The notes under the pieces are model-generated. The model searched no databases, was not told where the DNA came from, and saw only the letters and a program-made list of their open reading frames with translations. A stretch of DNA of 64,000 nucleotides from AP-15 sp963747735 (lineage in GTDB: Bacteria > Pseudomonadota > Alphaproteobacteria > ATCC43930 > CGMCC-115725): NCBI GenBank assembly GCA_963747735.1, contig CAVVGE010000004.1, positions 124,001-188,000 of the forward strand. Direction: 5' to 3'. Made by a program: the position numbers and the translations under genes. The first letter of the stretch is position 1. The number at the start of each line of letters is the position of its first letter. Shown here piece by piece: positions 1 through 7,882 of this stretch.

Positions 1-1496
1 GCCAATTTGCCCAGGCCGAAGCGGTTTACCGGGATGCCCTCGAACGCGCTCCCGACCACGCCGATGCGCTTTATAATCTCGGTCTGGTCCGGCTTCACCT
101 CGGCGACCGGCAGGACGCGGTCAGGCTGCTGGCGAGCGCTCTTCACCGCAAGCCCGCCTCTGCCGAAGCCCACAATGCGTTTGCCGTGGCGCTGCGCCAG
201 CTCAACCGGCCCAGGGAGGCGCTCGCCTATTTTGGCCGCGCGCTGGCGATCGACCCCGATTTTGCCGAGGCGCACAACAATCTCGGCGCCACGCTGCAGC
301 AGTTGAGCCAGCACAACGAGGCGCTGCGCCATTTCGAACAGGCGTTGGCGATCAACCCCGATCTGGCCGAGGCCCATCATGGCCGCGGCACCGCGCTGCG
401 CACGCTCGGTCCGCTCGACGAGGCGCGGCGGGCGATCGAGCGGGCGATCGAGCGGGCGCCGCGCCGGGCGGAGTTCTATCGGTCGCTCGGCGAGCTGAAA
501 GAGTTCGCGCCGGGCGACGCGCATGTCGCGCAGATCGAGACGCTGGCCGGCGATGTCGGCTCGCTCTCCGAGGAGGAGCAGACTCATCTCCATTTTACGC
601 TCGGCAAGATGTACGCCGATCTCGGCCGGCATCCGCGGTCATTCGAGCATCTGATCGCCGGCAACGCGTTGAAACGCAGAGCCACCGCGTATGACGAGCG
701 CGCCGTGCTGGCGCAGCTCGAGCAAACGCGGGAGCTGCTCGGCGTCGAGGTGATGCGAGCGAAAAAAGGGCTGGGCGACCCCTCGCCGGTGCCGATCTTT
801 ATCTTTGGCATGCCGCGCTCGGGCACAACCCTGGTCGAGCAGATCCTGGCGAGCCATCCCGAGGTGCATGGCGGCGGCGAGCTGCGCGATTTCGAGATGG
901 CGGTGGCCAGTCTCGCCGGTCCCGACGGCGCCCCGCCCGAGATCGGCGCTGCCGAGCTGCGCCGGATCGGCGCTCGCTATCTCGAAGGTGTATGCGCCTT
1001 GGCGCCGAAGGCAGCGCGCGTCACCGACAAGATGCCGGTGAATTTCCGCTTTGCCGGCTTGATCCACCTGGCCCTGCCGAATGCGCGGCTGATCCACACG
1101 AGCCGCGATCCGATCGACACCTGCCTATCCTGCTTCTCGCTGCTGTTCGGCGGCGACCAGCCGTTCACCTATGACTTGGCCGAGCTCGGCCGCTACTACC
1201 GCGGCTATGCGACACTGATGGGGCATTGGCGCGAGGTCTTGCCGCCGGGGGTCATGCTCGAGGTCCGCTACGAGGACGTGGTTGCTGACGTCGAGCACGC
1301 GGCCCGCCGGATTGTCGCCCATTGCGGGCTCGATTGGCACCAGGCGTGCCTCAGCTTCCACCAGACACAGCGTCCGGTGCACACCGCCAGCGCGGCGCAG
1401 GTGCGTCAGCCGATCTACCGCAGCTCGATCGGCCGCCGGCGGCCGCCGGAGCCCATGCTAAAACCGCTGCTCGATGCGCTGGGCGGCCGGATCTAG
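1..1496 (+). CDS. TPR-repeat sulfotransferase, 5' end outside window
   Basis: The coding frame is already open at base 3, so the start lies upstream. About 497 codons are visible. The first 150 or so residues are tetratricopeptide repeats (units resembling AEAVYRDALERAPDHADALY and ALRHFEQALAINPDLAEAH). From about residue 263 there is a sulfotransferase domain opened by the 5'-phosphosulfate loop IFGMPRSGTTLVEQIL, with a second PAPS-contact region near IHTSRDPIDTCLS. The family moves sulfate from PAPS to proteins, glycans or small molecules; the TPR part probably binds the substrate or a partner. The stop shares the bases CTAG with the stop of the converging PEP-CTERM gene, so there is no room for a terminator between them. 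Confidence 0.88.
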   Translation, partial: QFAQAEAVYRDALERAPDHADALYNLGLVRLHLGDRQDAVRLLASALHRKPASAEAHNAFAVALRQLNRPREALAYFGRALAIDPDFAEAHNNLGATLQQLSQHNEALRHFEQALAINPDLAEAHHGRGTALRTLGPLDEARRAIERAIERAPRRAEFYRSLGELKEFAPGDAHVAQIETLAGDVGSLSEEEQTHLHFTLGKMYADLGRHPRSFEHLIAGNALKRRATAYDERAVLAQLEQTRELLGVEVMRAKKGLGDPSPVPIFIFGMPRSGTTLVEQILASHPEVHGGGELRDFEMAVASLAGPDGAPPEIGAAELRRIGARYLEGVCALAPKAARVTDKMPVNFRFAGLIHLALPNARLIHTSRDPIDTCLSCFSLLFGGDQPFTYDLAELGRYYRGYATLMGHWREVLPPGVMLEVRYEDVVADVEHAARRIVAHCGLDWHQACLSFHQTQRPVHTASAAQVRQPIYRSSIGRRRPPEPMLKPLLDALGGRI

Positions 1497-2140
1497 CGGA
1501 GCGCCGAGCACGGTCGCGGCAAAAGCTGCCGCCGGCTGGGCGCGACGTCTGGCTTTCTCTTGAAACGCCGGAGCAAGCCCAGTCCCAGCAGCCAGCTGCC
1601 AAAGACCGCGAGCGTGCCCGGCTCGGGTGTGGTGACGGTGCCCGGCTGTTCGCTCAGCGTCACCGACACGCTCCCTGGGCTATAGCTGCCCGGAACGTCG
1701 ACACCGGCAGGAATGCTGCCATAGGGCGACGAAAAGCCGATATAGGACAAGAGCTGATCGTTGAGATTAAAGGTGTTGGGACCGGCCGACACATGTGTCG
1801 TGAAGGTCCCGGTGCTGAGATTGGTGCCCTCGGTGTCCAATGGGACGGGATCGGTAAAACCGAGCGAGTGGCCGTTGACGAAGGCCTGGTAGACGTCGCC
1901 CTGCTGGACGAGATCGGCGACTTGCATCGTCAAGGTGCCGTCGAACGGCGCGGTGAACGTCACCGGTCCGCTCTCCATGCCACCGCCATGAGGATTGCTC
2001 GGGTTGAGCCCGGTGCTCCCGCTCGGGGCTGGGACGGCGCTGGAAACAATTTCGACGAACGTGCCGATCAATGTCGCGCTGGCCGGTCCCGATACGAGGC
2101 TCAGCAGCGCCGCTCCGGGCAAAAGGTGCTTTGATTCCAC
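1493..2140 (-). CDS. PEP-CTERM sorting domain protein
   Basis: A secreted protein of 215 residues with an N-terminal signal segment (LLPGAALLSLVSGPASA) and a C-terminal sorting signal: TPEPGTLAVFG, a hydrophobic stretch, then a basic RRFKRK cluster. PEP-CTERM proteins are normally processed by an exosortase and shown at the surface of bacteria that make exopolysaccharide. The middle is a Gly/Ser/Thr-rich beta-type region with no catalytic motif I recognise. I chose GTG at 2140 because GGGGAGGA sits 6 nt upstream; an in-frame GTG at 2143 and TTG at 2158 fit that site worse. About 20 residues after the basic cluster are unusual, since the signal normally ends the protein. Confidence 0.8.
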   Translation of the reverse strand: MESKHLLPGAALLSLVSGPASATLIGTFVEIVSSAVPAPSGSTGLNPSNPHGGGMESGPVTFTAPFDGTLTMQVADLVQQGDVYQAFVNGHSLGFTDPVPLDTEGTNLSTGTFTTHVSAGPNTFNLNDQLLSYIGFSSPYGSIPAGVDVPGSYSPGSVSVTLSEQPGTVTTPEPGTLAVFGSWLLGLGLLRRFKRKPDVAPSRRQLLPRPCSALR

Positions 2141-2222
2141 CACGATTCCTCCCCACAATGATCAAGATGGTTAATTTTATAACATAACTGCGCCGATCTG
2201 TCAAAGTGGACAGTCAAAAAAA

Positions 2223-2251
2223 TTGACTCCGAAGACTATATGATGTATAAT
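2223..2251 (+). promoter_or_regulatory. Near-consensus sigma70-type promoter
   Basis: TTGACT at 2223-2228 and TATAAT at 2246-2251 are separated by exactly 17 nt in an AT-rich stretch. Transcription would start near 2258 and run into the thioesterase at 2426, leaving a leader of about 165 nt. The rest of 2159-2425 shows no gene I can support. Confidence 0.65.
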
Positions 2252-2425
2252 GGACGAAGATATGACGCTAATTTGACGGCGGGACCACGCCTTATTCGAA
2301 AACAAATCGCGAAAGCGTCCCATCAATCGAGCGCCACAGCACGGCGGCGGCCCCGGGCGGCCTCGATCAGGCGCGCTTGCACGCTCGCGCCGATCCGGCT
2401 ACGCCGATTGTATCGGGGTACCACG

Positions 2426-2920
2426 ATGCTGGAAAAGCGCATGGAGGGCGGGATCAGCGACGCGGACCGCGCACGGTTCGGGGTCGGGCCGGGCTGGTCG
2501 TTCGCGATCCGGCACCGGGTGCGGTGGAGCGAATGCGACCCGTTCGGCCACGCCAACCACCGCGCCTATTTCGAATGGTTCGAGGAGGCGCGCAATCGCT
2601 ATCTCGAAGCGGCGGGCCTGCCGGCGCTGTCGGCCGCCACACCGGGCCCCGTCATGGCCGAGACCGGGATCCGCTATCACCGCCCGCTCGCCTATGCCGA
2701 CGAAATCCTGGTCGGCGCCCGCACCATCCGCCTCGGGCGCACCAGCTTCGAGATGGAGTACGCGGTGTGGCGGGAGGGCTTGTGCGCGGCTGGCCGCGCC
2801 GTGCTGATCCTGGTGGTCAACGCCACCGGCGCAAAGACGCCGCTGCCACAGATGCTGCGCCGCGCTATGCTGGCGCGCGATCCGGATGCAGCCGGAGGAA
2901 GCAAAGGAGAGGTCGAATGA
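2426..2920 (+). CDS. Hotdog-fold acyl-CoA thioesterase (4HBT/YbgC type)
   Basis: A 164-residue single-domain hotdog thioesterase. The family signature is visible as VRWSECDPFGHANHRAYFEW, with the Asp-x-x-Gly-His-x-Asn pattern around the catalytic aspartate, followed by a helix (EEARNRYLEAAGL). Members hydrolyse acyl- or aryl-CoA thioesters in the cytoplasm; the substrate cannot be read from sequence. Its last codons overlap the next gene as ATGA, so the two are probably translated together from the promoter at 2223. The first 20 residues before the domain are a non-conserved extension. Confidence 0.85.
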   Translation: MLEKRMEGGISDADRARFGVGPGWSFAIRHRVRWSECDPFGHANHRAYFEWFEEARNRYLEAAGLPALSAATPGPVMAETGIRYHRPLAYADEILVGARTIRLGRTSFEMEYAVWREGLCAAGRAVLILVVNATGAKTPLPQMLRRAMLARDPDAAGGSKGEVE

Positions 2921-4191
2921 ACCGCGCCGTCATCGTCATCTGCGACAGCCTGCGGCGCGACCTGATCACGCCTGGGGACGCCCCGTTTCTGTGTGCGCTC
3001 GCAGAGCGTTCGGCGCGATTTGTCAATCATCGGGGCGTGTTCCCGTCGACCACACGGACGAGCGCCGCTTCGATCGCCACGGGCTGCCTGCCGGCGCATC
3101 ACGGCCTTCTCGGCAACACGATGGCGCTCGACGAGGGTGAGGGGCTCGTGTGCCTCTCGGTCGGCAAGCCCGATTTTCGCGACCGGCTCGCTCGCGCCAC
3201 CGGGCGCACCCTGCATATGCCGACTTTGGCCGAGCGGCTCGCCCGCGCCGGCGAGAGCGCCATCGCCTTTTCCAATGTGTCGCCGGGGGCGGCCTATTTT
3301 CTCGATCCCGACGGCTATGGCTCGGTCTACAACCCTGCCGGCAGCTTTGGCCCGGGCCGCCAAGCGCTCGCGGCCGTCGACGGATTGAATGTCGCCAAGG
3401 GGGCGGCGGGCGACGACACCGTGACCCGGCGCTTTTGCGCCGAGGTGCTGCGCGAGCGCGCCCCGGCGCTCGCGATCCTGTGGTTGTCCGAGCCGGATTA
3501 CACCGGCCATCACACGCCGCTCGGCTCGCCGGCGCATCGGGTGGCGATCGCCAGCGCCGACGAAAACGTCCGTCGCGTCGCCGAGACCGTGGCCTCGCTC
3601 GATCCGGGCGGCGAGATTTTATTTGTCGTCGGCTCGGATCACGGCATGGAAACAGTCGGCGAGACGATCGATCTCGACGGGCTTCTGGTCGAGGCCGGGC
3701 TGAAGCGCGCGCCGCGATCCTCGGATGTAGTGGTGGCGCCGAACGGCACCGCGGCACTTGTCTATTTCGCCGAGCCGGAAGGCGCGCTGCCGGGAAAGGT
3801 CGCTGACTTTTTTAAAAAACAGGATTGGGCCGGCCGCGTATTCGCGGGCGCTGCCCTCGCCGGAATTGGCCTGCCGATCGGCTCGCCGGCGCGGATCGCG
3901 GTCACGATGCGGGCGGAGGCTCACAAAAACTCGCATGGCGTGACCGGGCATAGCGCCATCGTGCGCGACACGCTCGAGCCAAAGGACGTGACCGGCTTTG
4001 GCCAGCATGGCGGCCTCGGCGTCAATGAGCAGAGCCCGTTCCTCTTTGTGTCCGGTGGCGGCTTTGCTCCCGGCAGCTATCGCACCCACACCTCGCTGAT
4101 CGATATCGCGCCGAGCGTGCTGCGCCATCTCGGCCTCGACACGGCCGGCACCGACGGCCGCCCCTTGCCGCGCCAGCCCGCCGGGCCCTAA
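2917..4191 (+). CDS. Type I phosphodiesterase / alkaline phosphatase superfamily protein
   Basis: A 424-residue enzyme of the alkaline phosphatase fold. Expected metal ligands and nucleophile appear in order: Asp10 (VICDSLRRD), the Thr nucleophile in FPSTTRTSAAS followed by ATGCLPAHHGL, Asp and His in SEPDYTGHHT, Asp-His in VGSDHGME, and a late His in RTHTSLIDIAPS. This matches nucleotide pyrophosphatase/phosphodiesterases that cleave phosphodiester or phosphonate bonds at a two-metal site. No signal peptide is seen, so it is probably cytoplasmic. GGAGAGG precedes the ATG, which overlaps the upstream stop (ATGA). The pairing with a thioesterase does not identify a pathway. Confidence 0.85.
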   Translation: MNRAVIVICDSLRRDLITPGDAPFLCALAERSARFVNHRGVFPSTTRTSAASIATGCLPAHHGLLGNTMALDEGEGLVCLSVGKPDFRDRLARATGRTLHMPTLAERLARAGESAIAFSNVSPGAAYFLDPDGYGSVYNPAGSFGPGRQALAAVDGLNVAKGAAGDDTVTRRFCAEVLRERAPALAILWLSEPDYTGHHTPLGSPAHRVAIASADENVRRVAETVASLDPGGEILFVVGSDHGMETVGETIDLDGLLVEAGLKRAPRSSDVVVAPNGTAALVYFAEPEGALPGKVADFFKKQDWAGRVFAGAALAGIGLPIGSPARIAVTMRAEAHKNSHGVTGHSAIVRDTLEPKDVTGFGQHGGLGVNEQSPFLFVSGGGFAPGSYRTHTSLIDIAPSVLRHLGLDTAGTDGRPLPRQPAGP

Positions 4192-4231
4192 TCGAGAGCA
4201 CCTAACAGATCGCCCCCGCTTCCTCGTCATG

Positions 4232-4280
4232 CCGGCGAAGGCCGGTATCCACGGCAACAGTGGGTCCCGGCCTTCGCCGG
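4232..4280. repeat. Intergenic inverted repeat between convergent genes
   Basis: Two perfect 14-bp arms, CCGGCGAAGGCCGG at 4232-4245 and its reverse complement at 4267-4280, flank a 21-nt loop. The sequence resembles dispersed intergenic repeats common in Alphaproteobacteria. It lies between two converging genes and could act as a two-way transcription barrier, although there is no U-tract. Confidence 0.6.
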
Positions 4281-4343
4281 GAAAGCGAGCAGGGAGGCAA
4301 GCGTCTGGTTGCTGCCGCCAGATGTCATTGCTGTGAACGTTGT

Positions 4344-5552
4344 TCAGATCACGCGCTGGGCGCGCAGCCGGTCGATTTCTTCGGCGCTGTACCCGGCGAG
4401 GCTGCGCAAAACCTCCTCGGTATGCTCGCCTTTGAGCGGCGCGCGCCGGGCGGCGACCGGTGAATCCGAGAGCCGCACCGGGCAGCCGATCATCGAAAAC
4501 CGGCCGCGGGTCGGGTGATCGAGGTCGAAGATCGTGCCGCGCTCGCGCAAATGCGGGTCGGCGAGCGCCTCGGCGGTATCGAGCACGGCACCGCACGGCA
4601 CGCCGCGGCCGGCGAAGGCCTGCATCACCTCGCGCTTGTCGCGGCTGCGGGTCCATCCCTCGATTGCCTCGGTCAAGGCCACCTGGTTGCGGGCGCGTCC
4701 GGCCGCGGTGGCGAAACGCTCGTCCTCTCTCAATTCCGGGTGCCCGATGACCTCGATCACCGCCGCGAACATCTCGGGATTGTCGGGCGGGACGATCATA
4801 TAGACATAATCGTTCTTGCCGCTGCCGGCGCAGCGCACGAGGTCGGACCAGCCGCCGGTGGCCGAGCGGTTGCCGCTGCGTTCCAGCGGCGCGCCGGTGG
4901 CGAGCGTCCCGGTGTATTTGACCCGCGTCAGGTTCAGCACCGCCTCCTGCATCGCCACCTCGACGCGCTGGCCGCGCCCGGTCTGGCCGCGCTGCACCAG
5001 GGCCGCGAGGATCGCGATCGCTAAATGCATGCCGGTGCCGGAATCGCCGATATTGGCGCCGTTGACCATGGGCGGCCCGCCCGCCTCGCCGGTCACGCTC
5101 ATCGCCCCCGAGGTCGCCTGCGCCACCGGCTCGAAGCATTTGAAGCCGCTGTAGGGGCCATAGGAGCCAAAGCCCTTGACCGAGGCGTAGATCGCACGCG
5201 GGTTGAGCTCGCTGACCGCCTCCCAGCCGAGGCCGAGCCGCTCCATGACACCCGGCCCCAGATTTTCGGCGACGATGTCGGCCGCGGCGACGAGGCGGCG
5301 GGCGATCTCTTTCCCCTCCTCGGTTTTCAAGTCGAGGACGACGCTGCGCTTCGAGCTGTTGAGCAGCAGAAAGAAAAAGCTGTCGAGATCGGGATTGTCC
5401 ATGTTCCACAGCCGGCGCGCGCGGTCGCCATGCGGCGGGCGCTCGATCTTGATCACGTCGGCGCCGAGCCAGGCCAGCATCTGGGTGCAGGAGGGGCCGG
5501 CCTGGTCGTGCGTGAAATCGATGACGCGGATGCCGTCGAGCGCCTGGCTCAT
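4344..5552 (-). CDS. CaiB/BaiF CoA-transferase, formyl-CoA:oxalate CoA-transferase-like
   Basis: A 402-residue class III CoA-transferase. The catalytic aspartate is Asp170 in NIGDSGTGMHLAIAILAAL, the same place and context as Asp169 of Oxalobacter/E. coli Frc, and later blocks (QRVEVAMQEAVLNLTRVK, GEHTEEVLRSLAGYS) also follow Frc closely. The family forms an aspartyl-CoA intermediate and moves CoA between carboxylic acids. No oxalyl-CoA decarboxylase is nearby, so an oxalate role is not shown. AGGAGA 6 nt before the ATG fixes the start. The upstream cyclase gene runs out of frame into this gene without meeting a stop. Confidence 0.88.
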   Translation of the reverse strand: MSQALDGIRVIDFTHDQAGPSCTQMLAWLGADVIKIERPPHGDRARRLWNMDNPDLDSFFFLLLNSSKRSVVLDLKTEEGKEIARRLVAAADIVAENLGPGVMERLGLGWEAVSELNPRAIYASVKGFGSYGPYSGFKCFEPVAQATSGAMSVTGEAGGPPMVNGANIGDSGTGMHLAIAILAALVQRGQTGRGQRVEVAMQEAVLNLTRVKYTGTLATGAPLERSGNRSATGGWSDLVRCAGSGKNDYVYMIVPPDNPEMFAAVIEVIGHPELREDERFATAAGRARNQVALTEAIEGWTRSRDKREVMQAFAGRGVPCGAVLDTAEALADPHLRERGTIFDLDHPTRGRFSMIGCPVRLSDSPVAARRAPLKGEHTEEVLRSLAGYSAEEIDRLRAQRVI

Positions 5553-6150
5553 CTCTGTCTCCTGTTGGCCGCGGTTGCTGGTATCGGGGCGGCGGGTCTG
5601 GCTCATGCTGCGTCGCGGCGGGGTGGGTGAGGGTCGGGCCAACGCGGTACACCCGTACCGGCCGGGCGATGTTCTTGACCTGCTGCTCGCCCAGATCCTC
5701 GAAGGCGAGGTCGAGCTTGTCGCGCACCTGCTCGTGCGCCGCGCCGCCGAGGCAGATGCCGCCGGGCTCGGCCAAGGCTTCCAGCCGCGCCGCGAGATTG
5801 ACCCCGTCGCCGAAGATGTCGCCGTCGTCGAGGATGATGTCGCCGAGGTTGACCCCGATGCGGAGCTCGATGCGCCGGGCGGCAGGGACATCGGCGTTGC
5901 GTTCGGCCATGCCGTGCTGGATTTCGACCGCGCAGCGCACCGCGTCGACGACGCTGCCAAACTCCACCAGCAAGCCGTCGCCGGTGGTCTTGACGATGCG
6001 GCCATGGTGCTCGGCGATCTTCGGGTCGCACAGCTCGCGCCGGATCGCCTTCAGCGCGGCGAGCGTGCCTTCCTCGTCCGCCCCCATCAGCCGCGACCAG
6101 CCGGCGACATCGGCGGCGAGGATCGCCGCAAGGCGGCGTGTCGCGATCAT
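5553..6150 (-). pseudogene. Class III adenylate/guanylate cyclase domain without its own stop
   Basis: From ATG at 6150 about 180 residues form a complete class III nucleotide cyclase catalytic domain: metal-binding Asp14 (LAADVAGWSRLM), Lys54 and Asp58 (IVKTTGDGLLVEFGS), and the Asn/Arg pair in GDGVNLAARLEAL. These enzymes make cAMP or cGMP. In alphaproteobacterial relatives the domain is usually followed by a long TPR or effector region; here homology ends after NIARPVRVYRVGPT and the frame continues without a stop through the whole CoA-transferase, in a different frame, to about 3619. The gene therefore looks truncated at 3'. I mark only the part before the CoA-transferase start. It could still give an active cyclase with a random tail. 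Confidence 0.6.
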
Positions 6151-6241
6151 GCCGTCTTGCCCATCGACAGCCGATGTTCGGCGCGATCCGGGTTCATCCT
6201 CGGCACACCACCTCAGAACACCGCGTAACCGATGCCCAACA

Positions 6242-6652
6242 TTACTCCCAAGGGTTCAGCACGGTTACGGTCATTGGCTCGAAGTCGGCCCGGTTCCGGG
6301 TCACGACGACCAGGCGATGGACCAGGGCCGTCGCAGCGATCAACGAATCCCTGTATGGCCTGGGATCGGGAACATGGAGAAGCGCGCACCGCCGCGCTAC
6401 CGCGGTATCGACTGCCAGGATTTGCTCGGTAAAGGCCGTCAGCACACGGTCCTCGATCCATTGCTGGATCAGCCTGCCCTGGGTACCGTCCCGCCGCCTG
6501 AGCAGCAGGGCGCCCGTCTCCAGCTCCAGAACGGTGATGCTGGACAGGAACATGTCCGACGACGATACGCTGTCGGCCCATGCCGCCACCTTGGGATCGG
6601 TCCGGTGCGGCCGGCAGAGCTCCGACACCACATTGGTGTCGAGCAGGAACAT
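6242..6652 (-). CDS. VapC/FitB-type PIN-domain toxin (TA locus 1)
   Basis: A 136-residue PIN-domain ribonuclease. The acidic metal-binding residues are present: Asp in FLLDTNVVSEL, Glu in ITVLELETGA, and Asp in YRDSLIAATALVHRLVVVTRN. Such toxins cut RNA, often tRNA or rRNA, until bound by their antitoxin. Its ATG overlaps the antitoxin stop (TGATG), the usual coupled arrangement. The C-terminus (MTVTVLNPWE) is the normal FitB/VapC ending, so this toxin looks full length and functional, unlike its two neighbours. Confidence 0.88.
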   Translation of the reverse strand: MFLLDTNVVSELCRPHRTDPKVAAWADSVSSSDMFLSSITVLELETGALLLRRRDGTQGRLIQQWIEDRVLTAFTEQILAVDTAVARRCALLHVPDPRPYRDSLIAATALVHRLVVVTRNRADFEPMTVTVLNPWE

Positions 6653-6903
6653 CACCCGAGCTCGTCGGGCTGCAGCGGATCCTCGCCCAACCGCGGCGGC
6701 TCGAACACCACGTCCTCGCTTTCCGGATGCGACAGCAAAGCGCGAATGCCCGGTCCCTGGGCGGCAAGGTGCTGGTAGGTCTCGTGACGCATGAGCACGT
6801 AAGCCGGTCGGCCCCGATCCGTGATGATGACCGGTCCTTCATCCGCGGCGCGCTTGGCGCGTCCCACGTCCTGGTTGAATTCGCGACTGGTCAGGCTGGG
6901 CAT
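6652..6903 (-). CDS. Phd/YefM-family antitoxin (TA locus 1)
   Basis: An 83-residue antitoxin. The N-terminal part (MPSLTSREFNQDVGRAKRAA, then GPVIITDRGRPAYVLM) is the Phd/YefM DNA-binding fold; the acidic C-terminal tail would wrap the toxin. I start it at ATG 6903 because homology begins there, although the frame is open further upstream to 6978. It would neutralise the PIN toxin and repress the shared promoter. Confidence 0.85.
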   Translation of the reverse strand: MPSLTSREFNQDVGRAKRAADEGPVIITDRGRPAYVLMRHETYQHLAAQGPGIRALLSHPESEDVVFEPPRLGEDPLQPDELG

Positions 6904-6933
6904 TTCGGCGCGCCGGCGATTTTTAATCTGGAT

Positions 6934-6951
6934 GATCCTACAGATACTACA
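6934..6951 (-). promoter_or_regulatory. Tandem 9-nt repeat upstream of TA locus 1
   Basis: Read on the plus strand, GATCCTACA is followed at once by GATACTACA, 31-48 nt upstream of the antitoxin ATG and inside the likely promoter region. This is a candidate site for autoregulation; the only support is its position and repetition. Confidence 0.3.
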
Positions 6952-6980
6952 TTCGCCAGAATGCCGCAAGATCAGCACCC

Positions 6981-7093
6981 GCGGCGGATCGCCTTGAGGG
7001 CGGCGAGGGTGCTTTCTTCGCCCGCGCCATCACCTGCGAACAGCCGGCGGCATCGGCGGCGAGGACGGCAGCCAGACGACCGGTGGGGGACAT
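6981..7093 (-). pseudogene. Second copy of the cyclase 5' end, decayed
   Basis: From ATG 7093 the reading TGRLAAVLAADAAGCSQVM matches residues 4-22 of the cyclase domain at 6150 (TRRLAAILAADVAGWSRLM). After a one-base deletion the match continues in the next frame as STLAALKAIRR, then stops. So about 110 bp of cyclase 5' end occur twice in the same orientation, flanking TA locus 1. This copy has no catalytic continuation. Confidence 0.7.
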
Positions 7094-7101
7094 CGGCCAG
7101 C

Positions 7102-7503
7102 TCAGCCGAAGGGGTTGAAGGCCCGCACCCCGAGGCGCTCGAAATCGCGCAGGTTCCGCGTCGTCACCGTCAGATTGTTCACCACTGCGATGGCGGCGAT
7201 CATGGCGTCCGCGACGAGATCGGCCGGCATTCCGCGCATCAGCCGGGCCTAGCAGCGAAAGGCGCCGCCATGCATCGGCAGGACATTGTACGACGCGGCA
7301 ACATTGTCGATCCAGGTCTCGATGATATCAGCCTTTCCGCGATCCTGCTGTCTGACGTTCTCCACTCCGGCCTGAAGCTCTCCCAGAGTGACCGCAGAAA
7401 CAAAAATGCGGTCGGACGCAATGCCCGACAACCAGGCAACCAGACCGGCATGCGGCCTGGGGCGACGCAGCTCGGATATGATGTTCGTGTCGAGCAGGTA
7501 CAT
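7102..7503 (-). pseudogene. VapC/FitB PIN-domain toxin broken by an internal TAG (TA locus 2)
   Basis: Reading starts MYLLDTNIISELRRPRPHAG with the first PIN-domain Asp and the Glu in TLGELQAG, but codon 85 (7251-7249) is TAG. The same frame then continues with unmistakable PIN sequence (ARLMRGMPADLVADAMIAAI, then VVNNLTVTTRNLRDFE) to a normal ending FNPFG and stop at 7104-7102. Without the TAG the protein would be 133 residues, the usual VapC size. A TGG-to-TAG change is the simplest cause. The 84-residue product lacks the later acidic residues and should be inactive. Its ATG overlaps the antitoxin stop (TAATG). Confidence 0.8.
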
Positions 7504-7757
7504 TATTTCAGCTCGGGCGATGATCGCCAGCGCCACTGATGCCGATCGGGGATGTCGATCTCGAACCGGGGCTCGGGCGCCAAGAGAAGCTCTTTGAGCG
7601 TCGGCCGCGCGCGCTGCTGGAGCCGGCGCCACTCCTCGATCGGCACCAGGACCGCGGTTTCGACACCCCGCTTCGTTACGATCTGCGGCCCTTCGGTGAC
7701 ACTCTTTTCGAGCAGCTCGCTAAATCGGGCCTTCGCTTCCTGCACTGGCCAGCTCAT
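7503..7757 (-). CDS. Phd/YefM-family antitoxin (TA locus 2)
   Basis: An 84-residue antitoxin with the Phd/YefM N-terminal fold (SWPVQEAKARFSELLEKSV, then GPQIVTKRGVETAVLVP) and a C-terminal tail for toxin binding. It precedes and overlaps the broken toxin gene. A perfect palindrome lies 15-42 nt upstream of its start and is the likely operator. With its toxin disabled it may survive as a repressor or as protection against related toxins. Confidence 0.83.
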   Translation of the reverse strand: MSWPVQEAKARFSELLEKSVTEGPQIVTKRGVETAVLVPIEEWRRLQQRARPTLKELLLAPEPRFEIDIPDRHQWRWRSSPELK

Positions 7758-7771
7758 CGCCGTTTCCTCGA

Positions 7772-7799
7772 TAATGACTAGTTATCAAACTAGTCATTA
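7772..7799 (-). promoter_or_regulatory. Palindromic operator of TA locus 2
   Basis: Two perfect 12-nt arms, TAATGACTAGTT at 7772-7783 and AACTAGTCATTA at 7788-7799, surround a 4-nt spacer in an AT-rich patch just upstream of the antitoxin. Phd/YefM antitoxins bind such palindromes over their own promoter. Confidence 0.7.
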
Positions 7800-7882
7800 A
7801 CCTCCGGGAACGCAAGAGCTCGTCGCGCCTTGCGCCATGCTGCCGTATTTGCCACCATTTCCATCAATCAGGAGAACGCATT

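Noticed and set aside
3619..6150. 843-residue minus-strand reading as one protein
   Set aside because: Only the first 180 residues are a cyclase; the rest is the CoA-transferase and phosphodiesterase read in wrong frames.
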